A DNA stretch of 64,000 bases from Breznakiella homolactica. Its GTDB lineage: Bacteria; Spirochaetota; Spirochaetia; Treponematales; Breznakiellaceae. The stretch is taken from contig NZ_CP067089.2 of the NCBI RefSeq assembly GCF_016616095.2, positions 3,844,001-3,908,000 on the forward strand. The letters are read 5' to 3'. Each line of letters begins with the position of its first letter. Position 1 is the first letter of the stretch. Positions 46,897-55,716 of the stretch are shown in pieces. The position numbers and the translations under genes were made by a program. The notes under the pieces were generated by a model that worked only from the letters and a program-made list of their open reading frames with translations, made no database searches and was not told where the DNA came from.

Positions 46897-47907
46897 ATGA
46901 AAAAACTGCGTTTAGGTGTCCTTGGCGCTTCCCGGCATTACGGGCTGCGGGTCGCAACGCCCCTGCGGGATTCGCTCCTGATTGAACCCTACGGTATCGC
47001 TTCCCGGAACAGCGAAAAAGCCCGGGACTACGCGGAAAAATGGGATTTTCCCGTTTCCTACGGTTCCTATGAAGCCCTTTTTGGGGACCCGGATATTGAT
47101 TTCGTGTTTATAACCCTGCCGAATCACCTCCACCTTGAATACATAAAAAAGGCGGCGGACGCCGGGAAACCGGTTATCTGCGAAAAGCCTCTGGGGCTCA
47201 ATGCCGCCGAAGCCGCGGAAGCGGCGGCGTACTGCGAAAAACGGGCCGTGCCGCTTATGGAAGCCTTTATGTACCCCTTCCACCCCCAATGGCGGCGGGC
47301 CTTTGAAATCGTAAAATCCGGGGAGCTGGGACGGGTTATGACAGTCAGCGGGACCTATTCATATACCAACAAAGATCCCGGAAATATCCGCAATGTCGCG
47401 GCTTTCGGCGGCGGCGGAATGCTGGATATCGGCTGCTATCTGGTTTCCGCCTCCCGGCGGCTTATGGAAGCGGAGCCCCTCAGGTCCTGCTGCTCCATGG
47501 TCAGGGATGCCGAATTCGGCGTGGACAGCCACGCGTCGGCAATCCTCGATTTCGGCGGCGGCCGCACGGCGGTATTTTCGGTGAGCACCCAGCTGTTCCC
47601 GCGCCAGGAAGTCACGGCCCACGGAACCGCGGGAGTGCTCTCGGTGGAGCTTCCCTTCAATATGTATGCCGATGCTCCCGGCCGGGTCCACGTCCGGACC
47701 AATATCGGCGGCCGGTGCGTGGAAACCGAAATCGCGGACCAGTACCTTCTGGAATTCGACGCCTTCGCGGAAGCCCTGCTTGAAGGGGCTCCGGTGCCTA
47801 TCCCCGTTTCCGACGCGGTGGACAACCTCGCGGCCATTGACGCTCTGTTCCGGTCCGCTGAATCCGGCGGCTGGGAACCGGTGGCCCGTCCGCGGGGGCA
47901 GGCCTAA
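46897..47907 (+). CDS. Gfo/Idh/MocA-family oxidoreductase
   Basis: 336 residues. The N-terminal Rossmann fold starts LRLGVLGASRHYGLRVATPL and includes FVFITLPNHLHLEYIKKA and the family signature GKPVICEKPLGL, with the catalytic-region Lys. The C-terminal part has AFMYPFHPQWRRAFEIVKSG and GGGGMLDIGCYLVSASRRLM. Members are NAD(P)-dependent sugar or polyol dehydrogenases or dehydratases. AGAGGAG stands before the ATG. The substrate is unknown; rnhA follows 26 bases later. Confidence 0.92.
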   Translation: MKKLRLGVLGASRHYGLRVATPLRDSLLIEPYGIASRNSEKARDYAEKWDFPVSYGSYEALFGDPDIDFVFITLPNHLHLEYIKKAADAGKPVICEKPLGLNAAEAAEAAAYCEKRAVPLMEAFMYPFHPQWRRAFEIVKSGELGRVMTVSGTYSYTNKDPGNIRNVAAFGGGGMLDIGCYLVSASRRLMEAEPLRSCCSMVRDAEFGVDSHASAILDFGGGRTAVFSVSTQLFPRQEVTAHGTAGVLSVELPFNMYADAPGRVHVRTNIGGRCVETEIADQYLLEFDAFAEALLEGAPVPIPVSDAVDNLAAIDALFRSAESGGWEPVARPRGQA

Positions 47908-47933
47908 GCGCGGCTCGTTTGCGGGAGTTTATT

Positions 47934-48401
47934 ATGGAAATTGACATATATACCGACGGCGCGTGTTCCGGCAATCCCGGGCCCGGAGGCTGGGCCTACG
48001 TTGTCCTTGAAAAAGACGGCGCCGGGAAAGAAACGGTCCTCGCGGAAAACTCCGGCGCGGAAAAGGAAACCACCAATAACCGCATGGAGCTTACCGCCGC
48101 CGTGGAGGCCCTCCGGGCGCTCCGGGATATTCCCGGACTGCGTCCGGAAACCCTTACGGTTTACACCGATTCCCAGTACGTACAGAAAGGCATCACAACA
48201 TGGGTTCATTCCTGGAAACGGAACGGCTGGCGTACCGCTTCGAAGGATCCGGTGAAAAACCGGGATCTCTGGATGACACTGGATGAATTGAATTCCGCGT
48301 TTTCCCCGCGGTGGCAGTGGGTCCGGGGCCACGCGGGAAACAAATACAACGAACAATGCGACCGGATGGCCACCGGGGCCGCCGCGGCGCTTCCCTCTTA
48401 G
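47934..48401 (+). CDS. rnhA: Ribonuclease HI
   Basis: 155 residues from the ATG at 47934; GGGAG precedes it, and an in-frame TTG at 47919 would include that site. Catalytic residues of RNase HI are present: D in DIYTDGACSGNPGPGG, E in RMELTAA, D in YTDSQYV and D in NEQCDRMA, plus His in WVRGHAG. It removes RNA from RNA-DNA hybrids. The stop overlaps the convergent next gene by four bases. Confidence 0.96.
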   Translation: MEIDIYTDGACSGNPGPGGWAYVVLEKDGAGKETVLAENSGAEKETTNNRMELTAAVEALRALRDIPGLRPETLTVYTDSQYVQKGITTWVHSWKRNGWRTASKDPVKNRDLWMTLDELNSAFSPRWQWVRGHAGNKYNEQCDRMATGAAAALPS

Positions 48402-48631
48402 TTTTCGCCTTCCGCCAGGGCTTTCGCGAGAATTTCCTGCAGGGCCTGGGCTTCTTCCCGGGAAAGGGTGATCCCTTTGCCCATTTTCTCATGTCCCGGA
48501 GCCCAGTCCCGGATATCGAATTTGGGTGTTCTGCCGTTCCATGATACCAGGTTGATTTCCTTTTTCCAGCCGCCCCGTTCCTCCGAAAGAACTCCGAAAT
48601 GCTTAACTACATCAAATGTTATATCCGCCAT
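48398..48631 (-). CDS. YdbC/PC4-like single-stranded nucleic-acid-binding protein
   Basis: 77 residues: MADITFDVVKHFGVLSEERG, INLVSWNGRTPKFDIRDWAP and HEKMGKGITLSREEAQALQE. This is the YdbC group of bacterial PC4-like (Whirly-fold) proteins that bind single-stranded DNA as dimers. AGGAG lies upstream of the ATG. It is tail-to-tail with rnhA. Confidence 0.9.
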   Translation of the reverse strand: MADITFDVVKHFGVLSEERGGWKKEINLVSWNGRTPKFDIRDWAPGHEKMGKGITLSREEAQALQEILAKALAEGEN

Positions 48632-48781
48632 GGCCCTCTCCTGAGTTTGTATGACAAAATTAGTTCAAAATATGACGTATGATACAATAAAATTGCCAAT
48701 AGTGCACTTCTAAAATATAATTATTTAGTGTTTCCTGTGCGGAAAAAAAGAATCGCCGCCGAATATATTATTTTTCTACCC

Positions 48782-48810
48782 TTGTTTTGATAAGAAAAGG
48801 GGGATACAAT
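48782..48810 (+). promoter_or_regulatory. Promoter of the lipoprotein-LysM pair
   Basis: TTGTTT at 48782-48787 and TACAAT at 48805-48810, spacing 17. A second hexamer TATAAT at 48824-48829 lacks a matching -35. The phrase AATAGTGCA occurs both here (48815) and at 48698. Confidence 0.6.
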
Positions 48811-48863
48811 TATGAATAGTGCATATAATACACTTTCATAAAAGTATTATTCAGGAGCTGTGT

Positions 48864-49970
48864 ATGAAAAGAAGATATATGTTCGGTCTTTTTAGCGTAA
48901 TTCTGCTTGCAGCAGCGATGGTTTCTTGTAAAAGCAGCGGAGATGTGGTCGAACCGGAACCGGTTGTCGAAGCTCCTCCTGAACAGACGACTCAGCCCAC
49001 TGGGGTTGACCAAAACTTACTTAATAACATGGAAGCTGCCAGGGCCAAGGCGGAAGCCGCCCGGCAGCAGTCAATAGATTATGAAGGGGATGTGTATTTT
49101 CCGGACGACTGGAACACCGCGGAATCCCAGTACACATCGGCGGGCGGAGCGAACCGGAACGACGCCAATGCCGTAACCGAGGCAATCCGGCAGTACAATG
49201 CCGCCGCCGCCGCCTTTGATGATATTACCGCCTGGGCGCTTCCCCTGTATGCGGCTGCCCTGCGGGACGATGTAATGGCCGCCCGGCGGGACGCGCTCAA
49301 CGCGGGGGCCATGGAATTTTCCCCGGACCGATTTTACCTTGCCGATGAAAAAGGCGAGGCCGCGTACCTGAAATTCGACGCCGCCGATTATTACGGCGCC
49401 ATCGACGCCGGTGAGGAAGCCCTGGTTTATTACATCGCCCTCAAGACGGGAAGCGATGCCTTTGTGGTCCGGGAAGCGATCATGGACCATAATTTCGTCC
49501 GCTACGACCGGAATAATTTCGATCTGGCGGAGAACAGCGGCATGGATGCCCTGGACGAATACGACGCCGGCAATATCGAAGTTGCCCTTGATTCCGCCGA
49601 AGAAGCCCTGTTCCGGTACCGCCTTGTCTGGCGGACCGCATGGCAGGCCGTTGCCGGTGAACAGCGGGACGCCGCGTCGGCGGAGCGCAAAGCCGCCCTG
49701 GATATCAAAGCCAATGTGGCGGTCAGGCATGAGTTTGAACTGGCCGATTCCGTCTTTACCCAGGGAGCGGCGGCGTACAATACCGAGGAATTTGAAGAAG
49801 CCGCGGGACTGTACAGCCGGTCCGAATCAATGTTCGCCATTGTATGGGAAGCGGCAAATTATAAACGCCAGATGGCTGAGGATGCGATCAGAGCGGCTGA
49901 GGAAAAAGTTGCCGAAAGTGACGAAACAGCCCGGGAAGCGGAACTTATTCTTGAAGGAGGCGCCGAATGA
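48864..49970 (+). CDS. Helical-repeat lipoprotein
   Basis: 368 residues from the ATG at 48864 (AGGAG upstream); an earlier in-frame start at 48819 lies inside the promoter region. The lipobox is MVSC. The body is almost all helix, rich in Ala, Glu, Asp and Tyr, and made of repeated units of about 50-60 residues such as EAIRQYNAAAAAFDDITAWA and AYLKFDAADYYGAIDAGEEA, resembling TPR-like pairs. It overlaps the LysM gene by four bases. Probably a periplasmic scaffold bound to a membrane; the function is unknown. Confidence 0.82.
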   Translation: MKRRYMFGLFSVILLAAAMVSCKSSGDVVEPEPVVEAPPEQTTQPTGVDQNLLNNMEAARAKAEAARQQSIDYEGDVYFPDDWNTAESQYTSAGGANRNDANAVTEAIRQYNAAAAAFDDITAWALPLYAAALRDDVMAARRDALNAGAMEFSPDRFYLADEKGEAAYLKFDAADYYGAIDAGEEALVYYIALKTGSDAFVVREAIMDHNFVRYDRNNFDLAENSGMDALDEYDAGNIEVALDSAEEALFRYRLVWRTAWQAVAGEQRDAASAERKAALDIKANVAVRHEFELADSVFTQGAAAYNTEEFEEAAGLYSRSESMFAIVWEAANYKRQMAEDAIRAAEEKVAESDETAREAELILEGGAE

Positions 49971-50896
49971 AACAGTTCGCCCCATTATTTGTAATACTCT
50001 CGCTTTTAGCGGGAACCCAGGCCGCGTTCGGACAGCAGATTGAGCTGTGCGAACCCATGCTGGATGAATCGGTCCTTTCCCAGGGCGCGGTATTTGTGTA
50101 CATTCCCGCCGCCGATGTGATTGACCTTCCGGAATATGAGGATTTGGCGTATCTCTGGGCGTTTAACCCGGGCGATGCCGCGGAACCCCTGGAGTTCCTG
50201 TCCGTGGCGAGTCTCGCGGCGGCAGCGTCCTCGGATGCCGCCACCGGAATAATCCCCCGGCATATCCGCAACAATGAGTATTTCCTGGAAAGCGTCCGCC
50301 TCCGGGATATGGCCCAGCAGGCCTTTGACTACGGTGATTACGACGCGTCGGCGAATTACGCCGCCGAGGCCCTCCGCTACGCCCAGCTGTCCGATGAGTA
50401 CGTTGCGCTGCAGCTTAAAATCCGGGACGCCGACAACGCCATAGCCCGGGCCAGGGACCGCATGGCGTGGGCAGCCTCCCGGGGTATCGATAAGAGTTAT
50501 CCCGCCCGGTACGGCGAGGCCCAGACATCATACGATGAAGCGGTGACCGCCCGGGGCAATGAGGACTGGGACGGAGCCATAGCCGCCGCCCAGCGGGTTC
50601 TCTACGTTCTGGCTGACGCCACTGAGGTTCTTCCCCTCCCGGCGCAGTACACCGTGCGCACCTGGGCAACCGAACGTGACTGCCTCTGGAATATTGCCGG
50701 TTACTCATGGGTTTACGGTGATTCCTTCCAGTGGAAGCGCCTGTATGAGGCCAATAAGGCCAAAATGCCCGAAGCAAACAACCCCGACCTGATTCATCCC
50801 GGAACCATCCTGGATATTCCCAGTATCCGGGGCGAAACCCGCCAGGGCATGTGGCAGGCCGGCAGGTCCTACAGTCCCCTTCCTAAAGCCAGGTAA
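49967..50896 (+). CDS. Periplasmic LysM-domain protein
   Basis: 309 residues. A signal peptide ends at AAFGQ. The central part has the same helical Ala/Tyr-rich repeats as the upstream lipoprotein (YGDYDASANYAAEALRYAQL, WDGAIAAAQRVLYVLADATE). The C-terminus is a LysM domain (YTVRTWATERDCLWNIAGYS, NPDLIHPGTILDIP), which usually binds peptidoglycan. The pair could link an outer or inner membrane lipoprotein to the cell wall. The last 28 bases overlap the convergent NUDIX gene. Confidence 0.85.
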   Translation: MKQFAPLFVILSLLAGTQAAFGQQIELCEPMLDESVLSQGAVFVYIPAADVIDLPEYEDLAYLWAFNPGDAAEPLEFLSVASLAAAASSDAATGIIPRHIRNNEYFLESVRLRDMAQQAFDYGDYDASANYAAEALRYAQLSDEYVALQLKIRDADNAIARARDRMAWAASRGIDKSYPARYGEAQTSYDEAVTARGNEDWDGAIAAAQRVLYVLADATEVLPLPAQYTVRTWATERDCLWNIAGYSWVYGDSFQWKRLYEANKAKMPEANNPDLIHPGTILDIPSIRGETRQGMWQAGRSYSPLPKAR

Positions 50897-51438
50897 AGGG
50901 ACAATGCCGAGGCCATGAGGGCGTGCACATACGGCGGCCGCCCCATGCCTCGGAGGACTTCCTCCGGTTTTACCAGTTCTATATCGACAAATTCATCCTC
51001 ATCAAGATCCTGTTTTCCCGATTCACCCAGATCTTCGGCTAAAAAGAAATGCGCCGTATTGGACATGAGCGCGGGGTTCGGACTGAATTCTCCGATTTTT
51101 GTTATTTTCCTGGCGGCGTATCCGGTTTCTTCCTGCAGTTCCCTGAGCGCGCCCCTGCTGATATCCTCCCCGGGTTCAATAACGCCCCCGGGAAATTCAA
51201 GACTCATGGACTGTGACCCGTGCCGCCACTGGCGGACCATTACGAATTCCCTGCCCCGGGGGCTTTCCAGTACCGGCACGACTATTGCCCAGTCAGATGC
51301 GTCGATAACCGTAAAAATCCCCTCTCTTCCCCGGGGAGACCGGCTCCGGTTTTCTCTGACGGTAAATACCGGGGATGTGTATACGACTGTCCGTGATTCT
51401 TCTGTCCAGATAAGGTGGCTATATTCTTTCATATACAT
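50869..51438 (-). CDS. NUDIX hydrolase (ADP-ribose pyrophosphatase-like)
   Basis: 189 residues from the ATG at 51438; the open frame extends to 51567 but that part overlaps the end of the upstream CapA-like gene and has no family resemblance. The Nudix box is GGVIEPGEDISRGALRELQE followed by ETGY, matching G-x5-E-x7-R-E-x2-E-E-x-G. The N-terminal strand region (VYTSPVFTVRENRSRSPRGR) resembles ADP-ribose and nucleotide-sugar pyrophosphatases. House-cleaning of nucleotide derivatives is the general role. Confidence 0.9.
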   Translation of the reverse strand: MYMKEYSHLIWTEESRTVVYTSPVFTVRENRSRSPRGREGIFTVIDASDWAIVVPVLESPRGREFVMVRQWRHGSQSMSLEFPGGVIEPGEDISRGALRELQEETGYAARKITKIGEFSPNPALMSNTAHFFLAEDLGESGKQDLDEDEFVDIELVKPEEVLRGMGRPPYVHALMASALSLYLALGRGL

Positions 51439-51514
51439 CACAGTATCCGCTTCCGTTAATTTCGTATAGCGGGATGAAGTCAGGGCAATCCGAAGCCGGT
51501 CCTGCCGGGAAGTG

Positions 51515-52756
51515 TCAGTCCAGAACCAGAAACTGCGGATCGATGTGGCTCCGCAGCAGGGTTTCAATATATTTCATGCTGAATTCCGGCTCATTGTGCC
51601 GGACCCCGTGGCTGGCGGCCAGTTCCTCGGAGTAATCCCGGAACAGATAATTGCGTACATTGCTGAATCCGGATCCGTAATGGGTCACCACCGGATGCGT
51701 CCGGACATTTTCTATCCATACTTCCCGCTTGGGCCCGGCCTGTTCCAGGGTCAGTACCAGTTCAAAGGTAAGGAATATACCGACGAGCCGGGGCGCCTCG
51801 CGCTGGGCGGATATAAAATTCCCCAGGGAGTACGCCGTAAGGGTTTTTCTTCCGTCATCGCCGGTTTCTATCCATTCTACCGGCTGGATCACATGGGGGT
51901 GGGTTCCGATAATTACATCCGCTCCCCAGGAAGCCAGTTCCTCCGCCAGGGCGCGCTGGTTTTTCGTCGGAACGTGGGTGTACTCATTGCCCCAATGGAC
52001 ACCCACAATAACCACATCCGCCAGTTCCGCCGCCCGGCGTACGTGGTCTTCCATGATTTTGCGCTGGGATGTATATATCACCCGGGCTTCGGCGGTATTC
52101 GGAACGTACATCCCATTGGTGGATTCCGTATAGGCGAGGTAAGCAAGGTTGAGTCCCTTTACCGTGTGCAGGGTAATTTCCGGTATGTTTTCAAACCGTT
52201 CATAGAGTCCGGCCGTCATGGTATACCGGGGCATGGATGCCCAGAACCGGCGGGTGGCGGCTATGCCAGGGGTTCCAAAATCGTATGAATGGTTGTTGGA
52301 GAGTGAAAAAACCCGCCAGCCGGCTTCGTATGCGGCTCTTCCCAGATCACCGGGGGTGGAGAAAAGCGGGTAGGTGGATGGTTCCAGCTCATCATTGACC
52401 AGGGTCTCCTGGTTTATCCAGTTTATGTCAAACTGCTCCAGAAAAGGCCTGATATTTTCATATATATAAGAAAAATCATACAGCCTTTCCTGCGGCGGAT
52501 CGGCTTCTTGTGCTCTGCGCCGGGCCTGATTGTACAGCGTGTTATGGATTAGGTTATCCCCCGCCGCGGAAAAACTCACCCGTACCTCTATGGCGGGTTT
52601 TTCCTCCGGCTGGATATACTCAATCTGCTGCGGCGGATCGGTTATTTCTGCCGGAAGACTGTTGAGACAGGCAGTAAAACTGAGTGAAAATACCGCGGTA
52701 ATTAAAACCGTCAGGGATAAACGGATGTTTTTTTTCACCGGCGGCTGCCTTCCCAT
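51515..52756 (-). CDS. CapA-family (PGA_cap) metallophosphatase-like lipoprotein
   Basis: 413 residues. The N-terminal membrane segment ends in LSFTAC, a lipobox. The CapA-type domain starts VSFSAAGDNLIHNTLYNQAR and includes INWINQETLV, LSNNHSYDFG, VIVGVHWGNEYTHVP and GTHPHVIQPVEW. Asp, His and Asn residues of the calcineurin-like fold are visible. Relatives take part in poly-gamma-glutamate capsule synthesis or are uncharacterised enzymes. No other capsule genes are near. Confidence 0.88.
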   Translation of the reverse strand: MGRQPPVKKNIRLSLTVLITAVFSLSFTACLNSLPAEITDPPQQIEYIQPEEKPAIEVRVSFSAAGDNLIHNTLYNQARRRAQEADPPQERLYDFSYIYENIRPFLEQFDINWINQETLVNDELEPSTYPLFSTPGDLGRAAYEAGWRVFSLSNNHSYDFGTPGIAATRRFWASMPRYTMTAGLYERFENIPEITLHTVKGLNLAYLAYTESTNGMYVPNTAEARVIYTSQRKIMEDHVRRAAELADVVIVGVHWGNEYTHVPTKNQRALAEELASWGADVIIGTHPHVIQPVEWIETGDDGRKTLTAYSLGNFISAQREAPRLVGIFLTFELVLTLEQAGPKREVWIENVRTHPVVTHYGSGFSNVRNYLFRDYSEELAASHGVRHNEPEFSMKYIETLLRSHIDPQFLVLD

Positions 52757-53324
52757 CCCGGGAGCCGGATACCGGCAATTCCGCAGGGGCGTATACGATC
52801 CATACCTATAATTATACCCCTGAATTTGTATATTTTCATGAAAACGGCGGCTCCGGAACCTGTCCCCGGCGCCATGCCGGAACTGATGCAGAACCGTTCC
52901 TTCTCATCGAGGAACCCGAAGTGGGGGGAGTGGAAGACCCGCGAAGCGGGGCTGAAACGAGGGGGAGCAGCCCTCTTGACCGGGCAGCACCGAGCCGGTT
53001 AAGCCGGAACGCACCCGGGCCATAGCGGCAACGCCGGGTGTCATCAAACCAAAGGTTTGAGTAAAAGGGCGGATGAGCGGTTTTCTAGGCCGCAGGCCGA
53101 CGCACCACCATCCGCCCTTTACATGACAGGCCCCGCAGAACCGGTAAACATGGGTGCGTTCCGGCTTGAAAGACCCGGTGCTCCCCCTCATCCTTTTGAC
53201 AAGTTTTCCCAATCGCTTTATGCTTTAAGGGTACCGGAGGCACAGGGGTGCTCCCGGGGACCATCCGGACCGGGATCCGGCGTATCCGTATACGGTCCGG
53301 CCACGCAAGTCCAAGGAGGTTACC
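52757..53324. other. Long non-coding interval before the kinase-BON gene
   Basis: 568 bp without a supported gene. The middle (52941-53189) is the nested inverted-repeat element described separately. TTGACA (53206) with no clear -10, and GC-rich stretches around 53240-53310, follow. Confidence 0.5.
52941..53189. repeat. Nested long-range inverted-repeat element or structured RNA
   Basis: Paired arms from outside inward: GAGGGGG 52959-52965 with CCCCCTC 53183-53189; AGCACCG 52986-52992 with CGGTGCT 53176-53182; 16-bp AAGCCGGAACGCACCC 53001-53016 with its exact complement 53152-53167; TGTCAT near 53039 with ATGACA near 53122; AAAGGGCGGATG 53064-53075 with CATCCGCCCTTT 53108-53119. Local triloops are CCCGC-GAA-GCGGG (about 52938), CGGC-AAC-GCCG and CAAACC-AAA-GGTTTG (about 53046). 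The order is consistent with one branched fold. Transcribed strand unknown. Confidence 0.8.
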
Positions 53325-54146
53325 ATGGCAATCATTACGATTTCACGCGAATTGGCGGCCCTCGGCGATGAGACAGCCAACGAATTATCTAAACTTCTGG
53401 ATTACCGTTTCGTGGACAAACATGCCCTGGAAGAGCGGATAAAATCGTACGGATTTTCCGAGCGGAAACTGGAAAAATACGATGAACGCAAGCCGTCGTT
53501 CTGGGCGTCCCTGTCACAGGACAGGGATGATTACCTTCATTACCTGAAGACCGCCATGCTTGCCGAGGCGGGGCAGGGAAACTGTGTCTTTATCGGCCGG
53601 GGCGCCAATGTGGTGTTCAAAGGAGTTCCCGGGGTTCTTTCGATTTTTCTGGTCGCCCCCGATGAAATCCGGGTTGAACGGGTTAAGAGTTATTTTCACA
53701 GCGATGATAAACGGGCCCGCCAGATTGTGGAACAGAGCGACCATGACCGGGACGGTTTCCACCGTTATTTCTTTGATATGGAATGGAAAAATCCGGATTA
53801 TTACCATCTGACCATAAACACCGGCCACCTGCACCCGGCGCTTTGCGCGGAGCTGATTCAGGGGCTCAAGGACCGGCTGATCACAAATGACGTGGAATCC
53901 CTCTGCAAAGTCCGTATCCAGGAAATGACCCTGGCCCAGCAGCTGGTGCACCACATCCTGTACGAGAAAGAAATACCCATTCATTTCCTGGAAGCCGCTG
54001 TTTCCGGGGGAACGGTCACACTCTTCGGGGTGGCCAATTCCCAGTCCCTGGTGGAAGCCGCTGTTTCCTCCGCCCGGGAAGTGCCGTCGGTTACTGCGGT
54101 GCAGTCCGAAATCCAGGTGGTCCAGGAATACAGCGTAATGCCCTAA
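53325..54146 (+). CDS. Cytidylate kinase-like protein fused to a BON domain
   Basis: 273 residues. Residues 1-195 follow the cytidylate kinase-like family (PF13189-type): MAIITISRELAALGDETANE, YRFVDKHALEER, VFIGRGANVVFKGVPGVLSI. The usual P-loop GSGG after ITISRE is missing and replaced by LAALGDET, so nucleotide binding may be lost. Residues 200-265 form a BON domain (TLAQQLVHHILYEKEIPIHF, GGTVTLFGVANSQSLVEAAV), which binds membranes or other ligands. AAGGAGG stands before the ATG. The combination suggests a regulatory protein rather than a CMP kinase; this is inference. Confidence 0.85.
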   Translation: MAIITISRELAALGDETANELSKLLDYRFVDKHALEERIKSYGFSERKLEKYDERKPSFWASLSQDRDDYLHYLKTAMLAEAGQGNCVFIGRGANVVFKGVPGVLSIFLVAPDEIRVERVKSYFHSDDKRARQIVEQSDHDRDGFHRYFFDMEWKNPDYYHLTINTGHLHPALCAELIQGLKDRLITNDVESLCKVRIQEMTLAQQLVHHILYEKEIPIHFLEAAVSGGTVTLFGVANSQSLVEAAVSSAREVPSVTAVQSEIQVVQEYSVMP

Positions 54147-54195
54147 GGCCGGCTGCCGCGGGGTAGTGTCAGAATAATCTTGTTGCGGAGCGGTA

Positions 54196-55716
54196 ATGAA
54201 AACTGAAGCACTTCTTGAACGTCTGCATGTAATTGACAGTGAATACCGCCGCCTGGAACACGCCGCCGCGCTCCTTCAGTGGGATCAGGAAACGTACCTG
54301 CCCCGGGACGCCGTGGAGGAACGGGCGGAACAGCTTGGGCTTCTGGAGGGCATCGCCCATGAACGGATCGTTTCCCCCGAAGTGGGGAAACTCCTTTCAG
54401 AGCTGGGATCAACCTCGGAAAATCCCCGGGGCGATGAAAGCCTCCCCGCTCTGGAGCGGGATTTCCTGCGGATACTCCGCAGAAACTATGACCGGCAGAT
54501 AAAACTGCCTCCGGATTTTGTGCGCAGCTCCGCCCGGGCCGAAGGCCTGTCCCAGGCAGCCTGGATCGCCGCCCGCAGTAACGATGATTTTACGGCGTTC
54601 GTCCCCCATCTTGCGGAAATGGTCAGCATCTCGCGGAAAAAGGCCGAATACTGGGGGGCGGGCGGGGCTGTGTACGATGCCCTTCTTGATATTTACGAAC
54701 CCGGAATTACCGCCCGCGAAATCGAAGGGCTTTTTGAGCCCCTTAAACTCCGGCTCAAGACGCTGCTGAACAGGATCGGCTCGGTTCCCCAGATTCATGC
54801 TCCCTTCCTTTCGGAGGCCTATGACTGCGGGGCGCAGCATACATTCAGTATGTACCTTCTGGATTACCTCGGATTTGACCAGAACCGGGGACGGCTCGAT
54901 ACCAGCGCCCATCCCTTTACCACAACATTGGGGGCCGACGACGTACGAATCACCACCCGGTTTATAGAAAACAATGTGGTTTCGAGCATTTTCTCAACCA
55001 TCCATGAAATGGGGCACGCTTTTTACGAAATGGGCTTCCCCGCGGAGCTCCGCGGAACCTCCCTGGGGGAGGGTGTTTCCATGGGTATCCACGAGTCCCA
55101 GTCACGGCTCTGGGAGAATGTTATTGGCCGGAGCGCTTCCTTCTGGCAGGGGCTGTACCCGGAATTCCGGCAGCGGTTTTCCGGCCGGCTCAAGGCCGTA
55201 TCCATGGAGGATTTTGTCCGGGGGATCAACCGGGTGGAGCCTTCGCTTATCCGGATAGAAGCCGATGAAGTCACGTACTCGCTGCATATCATCCTCCGTT
55301 TTGAACTGGAACAGCAGCTTTTTTCCGGGGCGCTGTCCCCGGAGGACCTTCCCAAAACGTGGAACGCCCGCATGAGGGATCTCCTGGGGACGGAACCGCA
55401 GACAAACGCCGACGGTGTGCTCCAGGATGTGCACTGGTCCATGGGCGCGTTCGGTTATTTCCCCAGTTACGCGCTGGGTAATTTGTACGGTCTCCAGTTC
55501 TGGCGGAAACTGAACGCCGACATACCTCACGCGGAAGCTGCCATAGCCCAGGGGGAATTCGCCGGAATCCGGGAGTGGCTCCGGGATACCCTGTACGTAT
55601 GGGGCAGCCGCCTCGAACCGGCGGAGCTTCTTTTTAAGGTGTGCGGTGAAAAATTATCCGTGGATCCCTTTGCGGAATACCTGGAGCGCAAATATTCGGA
55701 TATCTATGGATTTTGA
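54196..55716 (+). CDS. M32-family (Taq) carboxypeptidase
   Basis: 506 residues, normal for the family. The zinc motif is HEMGH in FSTIHEMGHAFYEMGF, and family-specific motifs are SAHPFTTTLGADDVRITTRF, MGIHESQSRLWENVIG and VEPSLIRIEADEVTYSLH. It removes C-terminal residues from peptides in the cytoplasm. The last 11 bases overlap the next gene. Confidence 0.96.
   Translation: MKTEALLERLHVIDSEYRRLEHAAALLQWDQETYLPRDAVEERAEQLGLLEGIAHERIVSPEVGKLLSELGSTSENPRGDESLPALERDFLRILRRNYDRQIKLPPDFVRSSARAEGLSQAAWIAARSNDDFTAFVPHLAEMVSISRKKAEYWGAGGAVYDALLDIYEPGITAREIEGLFEPLKLRLKTLLNRIGSVPQIHAPFLSEAYDCGAQHTFSMYLLDYLGFDQNRGRLDTSAHPFTTTLGADDVRITTRFIENNVVSSIFSTIHEMGHAFYEMGFPAELRGTSLGEGVSMGIHESQSRLWENVIGRSASFWQGLYPEFRQRFSGRLKAVSMEDFVRGINRVEPSLIRIEADEVTYSLHIILRFELEQQLFSGALSPEDLPKTWNARMRDLLGTEPQTNADGVLQDVHWSMGAFGYFPSYALGNLYGLQFWRKLNADIPHAEAAIAQGEFAGIREWLRDTLYVWGSRLEPAELLFKVCGEKLSVDPFAEYLERKYSDIYGF

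Noticed and set aside
52941-53189. Assignment of the 53-kb element as RNase P RNA, tmRNA or SRP RNA
   Set aside because: The hallmark sequences of these RNAs (for example GAGGAAAGTC, an Ala-tag frame with tRNA-like ends, GGAAGCAGCA-type loop) are not present.
52904-53212. 102-residue minus-strand frame over the 53-kb element
   Set aside because: It covers the paired arms of the inverted repeat, has no ribosome site and no recognisable domain.
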